Origin: Sagittula marina
GTDB lineage: Bacteria > Pseudomonadota > Alphaproteobacteria > Rhodobacterales > Rhodobacteraceae
Length of the DNA: 64,000 nucleotides
NCBI RefSeq assembly: GCF_014196795.1
Contig: NZ_JACIEJ010000004.1
Coordinates: forward strand, 310,001 to 374,000
Direction of reading: 5' to 3'
Shown here: positions 17,852-25,457 of the stretch, one piece after another
Position numbering within the stretch: position 1 is the first letter of the stretch
Layout: each line of letters starts with the position of its first letter
The notes under the pieces: model-generated
Databases searched by the model: none
The model's input: the letters and a program-made list of their open reading frames with translations, nothing else
What the model was told of the DNA's origin: nothing
Made by a program: the position numbers and the translations under genes

Positions 17852-19633
17852 CTAGTGGTTGTCGCGCGGCAGCGTTTCTCGGACCTTCTGATAGGCTGTG
17901 GCCAGCTCAAGGCATCCGCCTTGCGCCAACTGCCCGACATGGGTGCGGTAGATTTCCTGCCACGGGGTCTGATGCACCAGTTCCGGGGCCTCCCACGCGT
18001 CGATGCGCGCCTGCCATTCGGCCTCGTCCACCAGCGCATCCATGCGTGAAGCGTTCAGGTCCAGACGGACCCTGTCGCCGGTCCGCAGATGCGCCAAACC
18101 GCCACCAACGACCGATTCCGGCGAGGCGTTGAGGATCGACGGGCTTTCAGATGTGCCCGACTGCCGACCGTCCCCGACTGTGGGCAAATGGTTCACCCCG
18201 GCGCGGATCAGCGCATCCGGCGGCTGCATGTTCACCACCTCCGCCGAGCCGGGGTAGCCCACGCAACCAACGCCGCGGATGAACAGAATGGTGTTCTCGT
18301 CGATCTCAAGCGCGGTGTCGTTGATCCGGTCGTGGTAATCTTCGGGGCCTTCAAACACCACGGCGCGGGCCTCGTGAATGCCCTCCTGCCCCGGATGCGA
18401 CAGGAACCGCCGCTGGAAGTCGGCGGAGATCACCGATGTCTTCATCAGCGCAGAGTCAAACAGGTTGCCCGACAGTACCTTGAAGCCCGCATTGGTCCGC
18501 ATCGGCGCGTCATAGGTCTTGATCACGTCGAGGTCGGCGCTTTCCCAGCCGGTCAGGTTTGCGCCCATGGTCTGCCCCGTGGCGGTCATCGCGCCCTCGT
18601 GCAGCCGTCCGGCCTTGCGCAGTTCCCCCATGACCGCAGGCACCCCGCCCGCGCGGAAAAAGGACTCGCCCAAGTATTCCCCGGCGGGCTGCATGTTGAC
18701 CATCAAGGGCACGTCGAAACCGACAGTCTCCCAATCCTTCACGTCCAGCGCCACACCCACATGACGCGCAATGGCCTGAAGATGCGGTGGCGCGTTGGTC
18801 GACCCGCCGATGGCCGAGTTCACCACGATCGCGTTCTCGAAGGCCTCCCGCGTCAGGATGTCCGAGGGTTTCAGATCCTCCATCACCATGCCGACGATGC
18901 GTTTGCCGGTCTCGTAGGCCATGGCCATCCGTTCGCGGAACGGTGCGGGAATGGCGGAGTTGCCGGTGAGCGTCATGCCCAAAGCCTCTGCCATGGCGTT
19001 CATGGTCGAGGCCGTGCCCATGGTGTTGCAATGTCCAAGGCTGGGCGCCGAAGAACAGACCCGCGACATGAATTCGTCGTAGTCGATCTTGCCCTCGGCC
19101 AGCAGCCGTCGGCCTTCCCAGATGATCGCGCCAGAGCCCGCGCGCTTGCCCTTCCACCAGCCATCCAGCATCGGCCCGCCGTTCAGCGCAATGGCCGGAA
19201 TGTCCATTGTCGCCGCGCCCATCAGCATGGCGGGCGTGGTCTTGTCACAGCCCGTGGTCAGCACCACCCCATCGAGCGGATAGCCGTGCAGCACCTCCAC
19301 CAGACCGAGATAAGCCAGGTTCCGGTCCAGCGCCGCCGTGGGACGTTTGGCGGTTTCCTGGATCGGGTGCACAGGGAATTCCATCGGAATGCCGCCCGCC
19401 TCGCGGATGCCTGCCTTGATCCGGTCCATCAAGAAGACGTGGATCTTGTTGCAGGGCGCGATATCGCTGCCGGTCTGGGCGATGCCGATCACCGGACGCT
19501 CGGACATCAGCTCCTCTCGGCTGTAGGTGCTGTTCTGGTAGCGTTCCACGTAGAGCGCGGTCATCCCCGGGTTGTTGGGATTGTCGAACCACTCCTGGCT
19601 GCGGAACCGCTTGTTGGCACGGGTGTCTGACAT
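17852..19633 (-). CDS. xylD: IlvD/Edd-family sugar-acid dehydratase, D-xylonate dehydratase-like
   Basis: The 593-residue Fe-S enzyme removes water from an aldonic acid to give a 2-keto-3-deoxy acid. The cluster-ligand cysteines are C61 (SDIAPCN), C129 (TTGCDKTTP) and C202 (GHCNTMGTAS). The substrate-binding GDGRQSGTSESPSILNASPE motif is near the C terminus. The whole protein follows the Caulobacter XylD pattern from FRSQEWFDNPN through the C-terminal TPWQEIYR and ends LPRDNH, closer than it follows L-arabinonate dehydratases. The start has AGGGAG eight bases upstream. It is divergent from the xylX-like gene across an operator-bearing region. Substrate (D-xylonate) is inferred from homology; L-arabinonate or another acid remains possible. 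Confidence 0.88.
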   Translation of the reverse strand: MSDTRANKRFRSQEWFDNPNNPGMTALYVERYQNSTYSREELMSERPVIGIAQTGSDIAPCNKIHVFLMDRIKAGIREAGGIPMEFPVHPIQETAKRPTAALDRNLAYLGLVEVLHGYPLDGVVLTTGCDKTTPAMLMGAATMDIPAIALNGGPMLDGWWKGKRAGSGAIIWEGRRLLAEGKIDYDEFMSRVCSSAPSLGHCNTMGTASTMNAMAEALGMTLTGNSAIPAPFRERMAMAYETGKRIVGMVMEDLKPSDILTREAFENAIVVNSAIGGSTNAPPHLQAIARHVGVALDVKDWETVGFDVPLMVNMQPAGEYLGESFFRAGGVPAVMGELRKAGRLHEGAMTATGQTMGANLTGWESADLDVIKTYDAPMRTNAGFKVLSGNLFDSALMKTSVISADFQRRFLSHPGQEGIHEARAVVFEGPEDYHDRINDTALEIDENTILFIRGVGCVGYPGSAEVVNMQPPDALIRAGVNHLPTVGDGRQSGTSESPSILNASPESVVGGGLAHLRTGDRVRLDLNASRMDALVDEAEWQARIDAWEAPELVHQTPWQEIYRTHVGQLAQGGCLELATAYQKVRETLPRDNH

Positions 19634-19990
19634 GTGTTCTCCCTGCCCCGTAGTCGGGGCTGTCTGCTATGGCGTGACGGGTCTTACCCGCAGCGCGGTC
19701 ATCTCATTGTATCGGCACGCCTGGGTCAAAGCGGCATCCACGGAGCGCCGCGTCGTGCCAGAGGAGCCGTTGCCGCGCCGTTCCCATCTGGTTGACATGG
19801 GCCGTGCAGCGCGCTTACCTCAAAATGGTATACCATCTGCGCGCCGATGCAAGCGCCAGCCGAAATATGCGGGAGACGACAATCAGGACCAGACGCTGGC
19901 ATCTGTGCCGCTTTGGTTTTTTGCGCCTCCTGTTGAACCTGATCCAAAGGGGTCCGTCGAAGACCCAAGCCTAGCCCGGAAAGACCTGCA
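19634..19990. promoter_or_regulatory. divergent promoter region of the sugar-acid cluster
   Basis: This 357-base region separates the leftward dehydratase operon from the rightward xylX-like operon. It holds a perfect GntR-type palindrome at 19825 and no gene. Promoters for both directions must lie here, but I could not assign -35/-10 boxes with confidence. Confidence 0.6.
19825..19836. promoter_or_regulatory. GntR/FadR-type operator ATGGTATACCAT
   Basis: This is a perfect 12-base palindrome with the TGGTATACCA core common to FadR-subfamily GntR operators. It lies about 155 bases upstream of xylX and 192 bases upstream of xylD. The same 10-base core recurs at 24178-24187. Only these two perfect copies were seen in the window. 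Confidence 0.7.
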
Positions 19991-21112
19991 ATGACCCTGT
20001 CCATGCCCGATCCAAACGGCACTTTCCTCGTTCGCCTCTGGCACGAAGGCCACGGGCCGATCATCGCGGTGCTGCGTGACAACCGGCTGTTTGACATCAC
20101 AAGTCGCGCCACCCCGACCATGTCCTCCCTGCTGGAACGCGACGATCTGCTGACGTTCATTGCGGAGCGGAAAGGCACCGATCTCGGCCCGCTGGATCCT
20201 CTGCCCGACGATCTGACCCTGCTCGCGCCCTGTGATCTGCAGGTCATCAAAGCCTCCGGTGTGACCTTTGCCCAAAGCATGGTCGAACGTGTGATCGAGG
20301 AGCAGGCCGCAGGTGATCCCGACCGGGCCGAAGCCATCCGGAAGAAAGTCACCGCCGTCATTGGCGACAGCCTTGCGGGGGTCACGCCCGGATCCGACAA
20401 AGCGTTGCAGGTGAAGGACGTGTTGCAGGCCGAAGGGCTCTGGTCCCCTTACCTTGAGGTGGGCATCGGCCCCGATGCTGAGGTCTTTACCAAGTGCCCC
20501 ACACTCGCGGCCGTGGGTCATGGGGCGGATGTCGGCCTGCACCCGATCTCTCGCTGGAACAACCCGGAGCCGGAAATCGTGCTTGCCGTCACCTCCACCG
20601 GCAGGATCGTCGGCGCGACATTGGGCAATGACGTGAACCTGCGCGATGTGGAGGGCCGCTCCGCCCTGTTGCTGGGCAAGGCCAAGGACAACAACGCCTC
20701 CGCCGCCATTGGGCCGTTTTTGCGCCTGTTCGACGACAGCTATACAATGGACGACATGCAGCAGGCGGAGTTGACGCTGACCGTCACCGGACAGGATGGC
20801 TTCACGCTCAATGGCCGCTCCTCCATGTCGCAGATCAGTCGCACGCCTGCCTCCATCGTGGCGCAGACCATTGGCGCGCATCATCAATATCCCGACGGCT
20901 TCATGCTGTATCTTGGCACACTCTTTGCCCCGACCCAGGACCGCGACGCGCCCGGACAGGGGTTCACGCACAAGGTCGGCGATGTGGTGTCCATCTCGGA
21001 ACCCTCTTTGGGAACACTCACCAACACGGTTCGGCTGTCGACCGACTGCCCGCCCTGGCAGCTCGGGATCACGGCGCTGATGGCCAACCTCGCCGGGCGC
21101 GGCCTGCTGTGA
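19991..21112 (+). CDS. xylX: 2-keto-3-deoxy-D-xylonate dehydratase-like enzyme (FAH fold)
   Basis: The 373-residue protein resembles Caulobacter XylX, which converts 2-keto-3-deoxy-xylonate to 2-oxoglutarate semialdehyde in the Weimberg pathway. Matching blocks are LQVIKASGVTFAQSMVERVI, SPYLEVGIGPDAEVFTKCPT, a block with WNNPEPEIVLAV, LGNDVNLRDVEGRSALLLGK, AKDNNASAAIGPFLRLFDD and the C-terminal LMANLAGRGLL. The metal site is expected around the ExE pattern in NPEPEI. The ATG follows GGAAAG by about seven bases. It is first in a rightward operon with the xylB-like dehydrogenase. An L-arabinonate-pathway role (AraD1-like) is the main alternative. Confidence 0.85.
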   Translation: MTLSMPDPNGTFLVRLWHEGHGPIIAVLRDNRLFDITSRATPTMSSLLERDDLLTFIAERKGTDLGPLDPLPDDLTLLAPCDLQVIKASGVTFAQSMVERVIEEQAAGDPDRAEAIRKKVTAVIGDSLAGVTPGSDKALQVKDVLQAEGLWSPYLEVGIGPDAEVFTKCPTLAAVGHGADVGLHPISRWNNPEPEIVLAVTSTGRIVGATLGNDVNLRDVEGRSALLLGKAKDNNASAAIGPFLRLFDDSYTMDDMQQAELTLTVTGQDGFTLNGRSSMSQISRTPASIVAQTIGAHHQYPDGFMLYLGTLFAPTQDRDAPGQGFTHKVGDVVSISEPSLGTLTNTVRLSTDCPPWQLGITALMANLAGRGLL

Positions 21113-21218
21113 GGCACATCCTCGCCCTCCGCAAGATGCCCCCACGGTCCAGCCCCGGCCACGATCGCAGTAACTTACACGGCCCCAAGGGCCGACCGCC
21201 CCTTTGAAAGGACACCTC

Positions 21219-21974
21219 ATGCCGAATTTTGCCACGTACCCCAGCCTGAAGGACAAATCGGTGCTGATCACCGGCGGCGCCTCCGGCATCGGGGCCGACA
21301 TGGTGCGCTGCTTTGCCGAACAGGGCGCCAAGGTCGGCTTTGTGGATTTTGACCGCGAGACCTCGGAAAAGCTGGTCCAAGACACGCCCGGCACTGTCAC
21401 CTACGCGTTCTGCGACCTGCGTGACATCGCGGAGATGCGCGCGGCCTTCGAGCGGATCGCAGAGCAGAATGGCGCACCGACGGTTCTGGTGAACAACGCC
21501 GCCCGCGACGACCGACACGGTTGGCAGGACATCACACCCGAGTACTGGGACGAACGCTTTGCCACCAACTTCCGGCATATGTTCTTTGCAATTCAGGCAG
21601 TTGTACCCGGAATGATCGAGGCCGGCGGCGGCTCCATCATCAACATGGGGTCGAACTCCTGGTGGCAGAAATCGCCGGGCATGCCGGCCTACACCGCCGC
21701 GAAATCCGCCGTTCACGGGCTGACGCGGTCATCGGCCATGGAGTTTGGCAAGCACCGCATCCGCGTGAACGCCGTTGTCCCCGGCTGGATCATGACGGAG
21801 CGGCAAAAGGAGTTGTGGGCCACGCCCGAGGCGCTTGACGAACACCTCAAGGGCCAGTGTCTGCCGGACCTGATCGACCCGATCTACGTGGCGCGCATGG
21901 TGCTGTTTCTGGCGTCCGACGATGCGGCCATGTGCTCGGCCAACAACTACATGGTGGAGGCAGGCTCTATCTGA
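21219..21974 (+). CDS. xylB: SDR sugar dehydrogenase, XylB-like
   Basis: The 251-residue classical SDR has ITGGASGIGADM (about 17-28, cofactor loop), a block with VLVNNAARDDRHGWQDITPE, YWDERFATNFRHMFFAIQAV and the catalytic Tyr-Lys in YTAAKSAVHG. The NNAxxDDRH...YWDER.xxNxRHMxF pattern matches Caulobacter D-xylose 1-dehydrogenase closely, more than generic SDRs. Such enzymes oxidise the aldose to the lactone with NAD+. The start at 21219 has GAAAGGA six bases upstream. It lies 106 bases after the xylX-like gene on the same strand. It converges with the hydroxyacid dehydrogenase gene, 44 bases apart. Confidence 0.82.
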   Translation: MPNFATYPSLKDKSVLITGGASGIGADMVRCFAEQGAKVGFVDFDRETSEKLVQDTPGTVTYAFCDLRDIAEMRAAFERIAEQNGAPTVLVNNAARDDRHGWQDITPEYWDERFATNFRHMFFAIQAVVPGMIEAGGGSIINMGSNSWWQKSPGMPAYTAAKSAVHGLTRSSAMEFGKHRIRVNAVVPGWIMTERQKELWATPEALDEHLKGQCLPDLIDPIYVARMVLFLASDDAAMCSANNYMVEAGSI

Positions 21975-22018
21975 GCCCGCCGACCACCCGGGCGGGGCTA
22001 TGCCCCGTCCCCTGCCTG

Positions 22019-22957
22019 TCAGTTGACCGGCGTTTCCAGATCCCGCCCATCGAGAAAGGCGGTGACGTTTGCCAGCTGCAAATCCGCCATGGCGGTGCGG
22101 GTCTGCACGGTGGCGGAGGCCTGATGCGGCTGCAGGTGCGTGTTGGGCAAACGCCGGAACCGCGGGTTGATGGATGGCTCGTTGAGGAAGACGTCCAAAG
22201 CCGCCCCGCCCAGCTTGCGGCTTTCCAGCATGTCCAGCATCGCCTCCTCGTCCACCGTGGTGCCGCGCGAAATGTTCACCAGGATGCCTTGCGGTCCCAG
22301 CGCTTCGAGCACGGCGCGGCTCACGTGGCCTTCGGTTTCAGGCCCGCCTTTCAGCGCAACCACCAGCCAGTCCACGGCCCCTGCCATCTCCGCCAGATCC
22401 GTGTGATAGGTCCATCCGGGTGTCTCTTTTTCGGACCGGGAGGTGTAATGCACCTCCATCTTGAAGGCGGCCAGACGGTCAGCGATCTCGCGCCCGATGC
22501 GCCCAAGCCCGACGATGCCAACCTTGGCGCCGCTCATCTTGCGGTTCAGCGGCAAAGTCTGCTCGCCCCATTTGCCTGAGGCCACCAGCAGGTGCCCGCG
22601 CACCATATCGCGCGCCAGCCCCAGCATCATGCCGACACAAAGGTCCGCCACATCGTCGTTGAGAACGTCGGGCGTGTTCGTCACCTTCACCCCTCGGGCG
22701 GTCGCGGCGTCGACGTCGATATTGTCGTATCCGACACCGAAATTTGCGATCAGCCCAAGGTTCGGCAGCGCGGCCATCGCGGCATCGTCGAAAAGCTCAT
22801 TGCCCTTGTAGGCCACCGCGCGGACCTCGGTGCGCAGGGTCATGTCCATGGTCGCAATATCCTGCGGCGTGGCAACGAAGCCGGCCGCATGGGCGCCGGA
22901 CAGTCGACCACGTTCCTCATCAGTAAATGCGGACCCGACGATCATCAAATTTGTCAT
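22019..22957 (-). CDS. D-isomer-specific 2-hydroxyacid dehydrogenase
   Basis: The 312-residue NAD(P)-dependent enzyme is of the glyoxylate/hydroxypyruvate reductase type. The nucleotide loop is GAKVGIVGLGRIGREIADRL (about 143-162). The catalytic triad is Arg in LVNISRGTTVDEEAM, Glu in LDVFLNEP and His in LQPHQASAT. Length fits the family. Its ATG overlaps the stop of the upstream aminotransferase gene (ATGA), so the two are translationally coupled. Given the neighbourhood, it could reduce hydroxypyruvate, glyoxylate or a 2-keto sugar acid; the sequence does not decide. Confidence 0.85.
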   Translation of the reverse strand: MTNLMIVGSAFTDEERGRLSGAHAAGFVATPQDIATMDMTLRTEVRAVAYKGNELFDDAAMAALPNLGLIANFGVGYDNIDVDAATARGVKVTNTPDVLNDDVADLCVGMMLGLARDMVRGHLLVASGKWGEQTLPLNRKMSGAKVGIVGLGRIGREIADRLAAFKMEVHYTSRSEKETPGWTYHTDLAEMAGAVDWLVVALKGGPETEGHVSRAVLEALGPQGILVNISRGTTVDEEAMLDMLESRKLGGAALDVFLNEPSINPRFRRLPNTHLQPHQASATVQTRTAMADLQLANVTAFLDGRDLETPVN

Positions 22958-24135
22958 ATACGTGCCTCCAGCAGCGTTGCGATGCGCGACAGCGCCTCGC
23001 GAATGTTCTGTGTTGAATTGGCGTAGGAAAAGCGGACGAAGCCCTCTCCCGATGCGCCAAAGCTCGTTCCTGCCACGGTCGCCACACCGCCCTCTTCGAG
23101 GAACAGCGTCTGCGCCTGAGCAGCGGTCAATCCCGTGCCTGCGACGTTGGGAAAGGCGTAAAACGCTCCAGCCGCATCGGCGCAGCGCACCCCCGGCAAT
23201 GCGTTCAGCCCTTCTACGATCACCTGACGTCTTTCGTCAAAGGCGGCGTTCATGGCCTCCACCGCTGTCTGCGGCCCCTCCAACGCGGCAATTCCGGCAT
23301 GTTGGGTTGCGGCGTTGACACAGGAATGGTCGTTCACGCAAAGCCGCGTAACATGCTCCACCAGGTCCTTTGGCCAAACCGCGTAGCCCAGCCGCCAGCC
23401 CGTCATGGCATACCGTTTCGACCAGCCGTCCAGAACGATCAAACGATCACGGATCTGCGGGTAGTGCAACAACGAGACATGCTCGCGGCCGTCATAAAGC
23501 ATGGTCGAATAGATCTCATCCGACAGGATCGCCACCTGTGGATGGGCCTCCAGCCCCGCCACCAGCGCGTCGATCTCGGCCTTGGGCGTGACGCCGCCGG
23601 TGGGGTTCGCAGGCGAGTTGAGGATGATGAGCCGCGTGGCTGGCGTGATCTGTGCCAGCACCTCCTGGGCGGAAAAGGCAAAGCCATCCTCCTCCCGCAG
23701 GGTCATCGGCACCGGGGTCGCGCCCGTGTAGCGGATCACCGACTCATAGATCGGGAAACCCGGATTGGGGTAGATGATCTCTGCCCCCGCCTCGCCAAAC
23801 ATACTGATGGCAAAGAACATCGTCGGCTTGCCGCCCGGGACCACCACGACGCAATCGGGGTCCACCTCGGCGTGGTGCCGTCGGTAGAGATCCTTGGCCA
23901 CGGCCTCGCGCAGCGCGGGCAAACCGTTGGCGGGCGTGTAGCCATGCGCACCGTCGCGCAGCGCCTTCACCGCGGCCTCTACAATATGGTCAGGCGTCGC
24001 GAAATCCGGCTGCCCGATGCCCAGATTGATGATGTCGCGCCCCTGCTGCGCCAGCTCTGCCGCGCGCGCCAGAACCACAAAGGCGGACTCCGTGCCCAGC
24101 CGGGACATGCGTGTTGCGAGTTTCAGGTTGGTCAT
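22954..24135 (-). CDS. class I/II PLP-dependent aminotransferase
   Basis: The 393-residue fold-type I aminotransferase has INLGIGQPDFATPDHIVEAA near the N terminus, LILNSPANPTGG, SDEIYSTMLYDG, and the PLP lysine in LDGWSKRYAMTGWRLGY. The start at 24135 follows GGAGGCGACC; the longer open frame upstream has no ribosome binding site. It probably interconverts an amino acid and a 2-keto acid in the cytoplasm, possibly aspartate- or alanine-type; the amino donor is not evident. It is coupled to the hydroxyacid dehydrogenase, and a GntR-type palindrome lies 42 bases upstream of the start, placing both genes in the sugar-acid regulon. Confidence 0.88.
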   Translation of the reverse strand: MTNLKLATRMSRLGTESAFVVLARAAELAQQGRDIINLGIGQPDFATPDHIVEAAVKALRDGAHGYTPANGLPALREAVAKDLYRRHHAEVDPDCVVVVPGGKPTMFFAISMFGEAGAEIIYPNPGFPIYESVIRYTGATPVPMTLREEDGFAFSAQEVLAQITPATRLIILNSPANPTGGVTPKAEIDALVAGLEAHPQVAILSDEIYSTMLYDGREHVSLLHYPQIRDRLIVLDGWSKRYAMTGWRLGYAVWPKDLVEHVTRLCVNDHSCVNAATQHAGIAALEGPQTAVEAMNAAFDERRQVIVEGLNALPGVRCADAAGAFYAFPNVAGTGLTAAQAQTLFLEEGGVATVAGTSFGASGEGFVRFSYANSTQNIREALSRIATLLEARI

Positions 24136-24176
24136 GGTCGCCTCCGCGTCTGGCCCAGCACAGGGCTGTTTTCGTT

Positions 24177-24188
24177 TTGGTATACCAA
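24177..24188. promoter_or_regulatory. GntR/FadR-type operator TTGGTATACCAA
   Basis: This is a perfect 12-base palindrome sharing the 10-base TGGTATACCA core with the site at 19825. It lies 42 bases upstream of the aminotransferase start, a position suited to repression. Confidence 0.7.
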
Positions 24189-24488
24189 GGAGCGGGGCAT
24201 TAAAAGCGCACCGCCGCCCGCGCCTGGTGATTGATGCCGACAGAGCGACGAATGCAGTGCGTTCACTTGCAGCAATCGTCGTCGCGTTTGAGGTGCGCGC
24301 AAAAGGAAGGATCGCGACCTGCCCCGACGAAGGCGTCCCGTGGCCGCAAAACTGCGTCTTCAGTCGCGGGCAGGAAGCTGCCATGCCCGGATCAGGGATT
24401 GAAGTCAGTCTCTCGCTTTGCAGGTCGACCAACAGGATGCGACACGCCCGGCCCGCAGATGAGGGCGCCGCCGCCTGTCCGCCCCAGT

Positions 24489-24539
24489 TGTGATGGGTCT
24501 CGTCCCGACCGGCGCGGTGCAGTTGACCTCCCCATCACA
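24489..24539. repeat. separated 9-bp inverted repeat
   Basis: TGTGATGGG (24489-24497) is the exact reverse complement of CCCATCACA (24531-24539), with 33 bases between. It lies 87 bases upstream of the second FAH gene. It could be a pair of half-sites for a dimeric regulator; no known consensus is claimed. Confidence 0.4.
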
Positions 24540-24625
24540 GGCCACATACATCAGCCACGTTGCATGGGCGCGGCAGAGCGAGTTGCCAACCATGCGCGCC
24601 ATGCGAAAGAAGAGAAAGGTGACAT

Positions 24626-25321
24626 ATGGGATATGTGGTGGAGCCTCAGGCGCAGCCCTCCGTGGCCGTGGCAGAAACCGAGGACCGGTTTCCAGTGCGG
24701 CGGATCTTTTGCGTCGGGCGCAATTATGCCGCGCACGCCCGCGAAATGGGGCGCGACCCGGACCGCGAAGCGCCGTTTTTCTTTACCAAGCCCGCCGACG
24801 CGGTCGTGATGGACAAAAGCACCATCCCCTACCCGCCCGAGACTGAGAACCTGCATTACGAAGCCGAACTGGTGGTCGCCATCGGCACCGGCGGCACGAC
24901 GATCTCCGAGGACACGGCGCTCGATCATGTCTGGGGATACGCTGCGGGCAACGACCTGACCCGGCGTGACCTGCAAGCGGTGGCCAAGGAAATGGGCCGT
25001 CCCTGGGATTGGGCCAAGGGTTTCGACAACTCTGCCGTCATCGGCCCTGTGCATCCTGTCTCCTCGGTCGGCCATCTGTCTGAAGGTGCGATCACCCTGG
25101 CGGTGAACGGTACACTCAAACAGGAGGGGGATCTGGCCGAGATGATCTGGTCCGTCCCCGAGGTGATCGCCATCCTCTCACGGACCCTGACGCTCAGACC
25201 CGGCGACCTGATCATGACCGGGACACCTGCGGGTGTTGGCGCGCTGGTGCCGGGAGACACTTGCGTGGTCTCCATTGCCGGGCTGCCAGATCTGACCACC
25301 ACCATCGGCGAACGCGGCTGA
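24626..25321 (+). CDS. fumarylacetoacetate-hydrolase-family protein (fumarylpyruvate/acylpyruvate hydrolase-like)
   Basis: The 231-residue FAH-domain protein lacks the extra N-terminal cap of the other FAH enzymes here. Motifs are IFCVGRNYAAHAREMG, PFFFTKPADAVV, the metal-ligand region HYEAELVVAIG, DLTRRDLQAVAKEMGRPWDW, FDNSAVIGP and LIMTGTPAGVGAL. The compact length and the RRDLQ.xAK..GRPWD pattern are those of acylpyruvases and fumarylpyruvate hydrolases. The ATG at 24626 follows GAGAAAGG. It stands alone, divergent from the aminotransferase operon; it may serve aromatic or keto-acid breakdown. Confidence 0.83.
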   Translation: MGYVVEPQAQPSVAVAETEDRFPVRRIFCVGRNYAAHAREMGRDPDREAPFFFTKPADAVVMDKSTIPYPPETENLHYEAELVVAIGTGGTTISEDTALDHVWGYAAGNDLTRRDLQAVAKEMGRPWDWAKGFDNSAVIGPVHPVSSVGHLSEGAITLAVNGTLKQEGDLAEMIWSVPEVIAILSRTLTLRPGDLIMTGTPAGVGALVPGDTCVVSIAGLPDLTTTIGERG

Positions 25322-25397
25322 CGGTTCAGAAGGCGCGGCCTTTACCCGGCCCCGCTGCGGTCTCGTCCCAGCCTGTCGGCAGGCAAAACGAGGCCGT

Positions 25398-25433
25398 AAA
25401 AAAGCGCGCGACGGGCGATCCCGACGCGCGCTT
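25398..25433 (-). terminator. intrinsic terminator of tamAB
   Basis: Read on the minus strand, GCGCGCG-TCGGG and CCCGT-CGCGCGC form a long GC stem followed by TTTTTT. It begins about 25 bases after the tamB stop codon. Confidence 0.85.
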
Positions 25434-25457
25434 CAAGATGCTCAAGGCAAAACAGCC

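Larger units (their letters stand above)
24136..24625. promoter_or_regulatory. divergent regulatory region between aminotransferase and second FAH gene
   Basis: This 490-base stretch has no credible gene. It contains the GntR-type palindrome at 24177 near the aminotransferase and a separated inverted repeat at 24489/24531 near the FAH gene. Confidence 0.5.

Noticed and set aside
18089-19630. 513-codon frame antisense to the xylonate dehydratase gene
   Set aside because: The opposite strand encodes a full-length IlvD/Edd enzyme with all cluster cysteines; the antisense product resembles nothing.
21975-21998. GCCCGCC...GGCGGGG hairpin between convergent xylB and dehydrogenase genes
   Set aside because: The stem has a mismatch and no T-run in either direction, so I do not call it a terminator.
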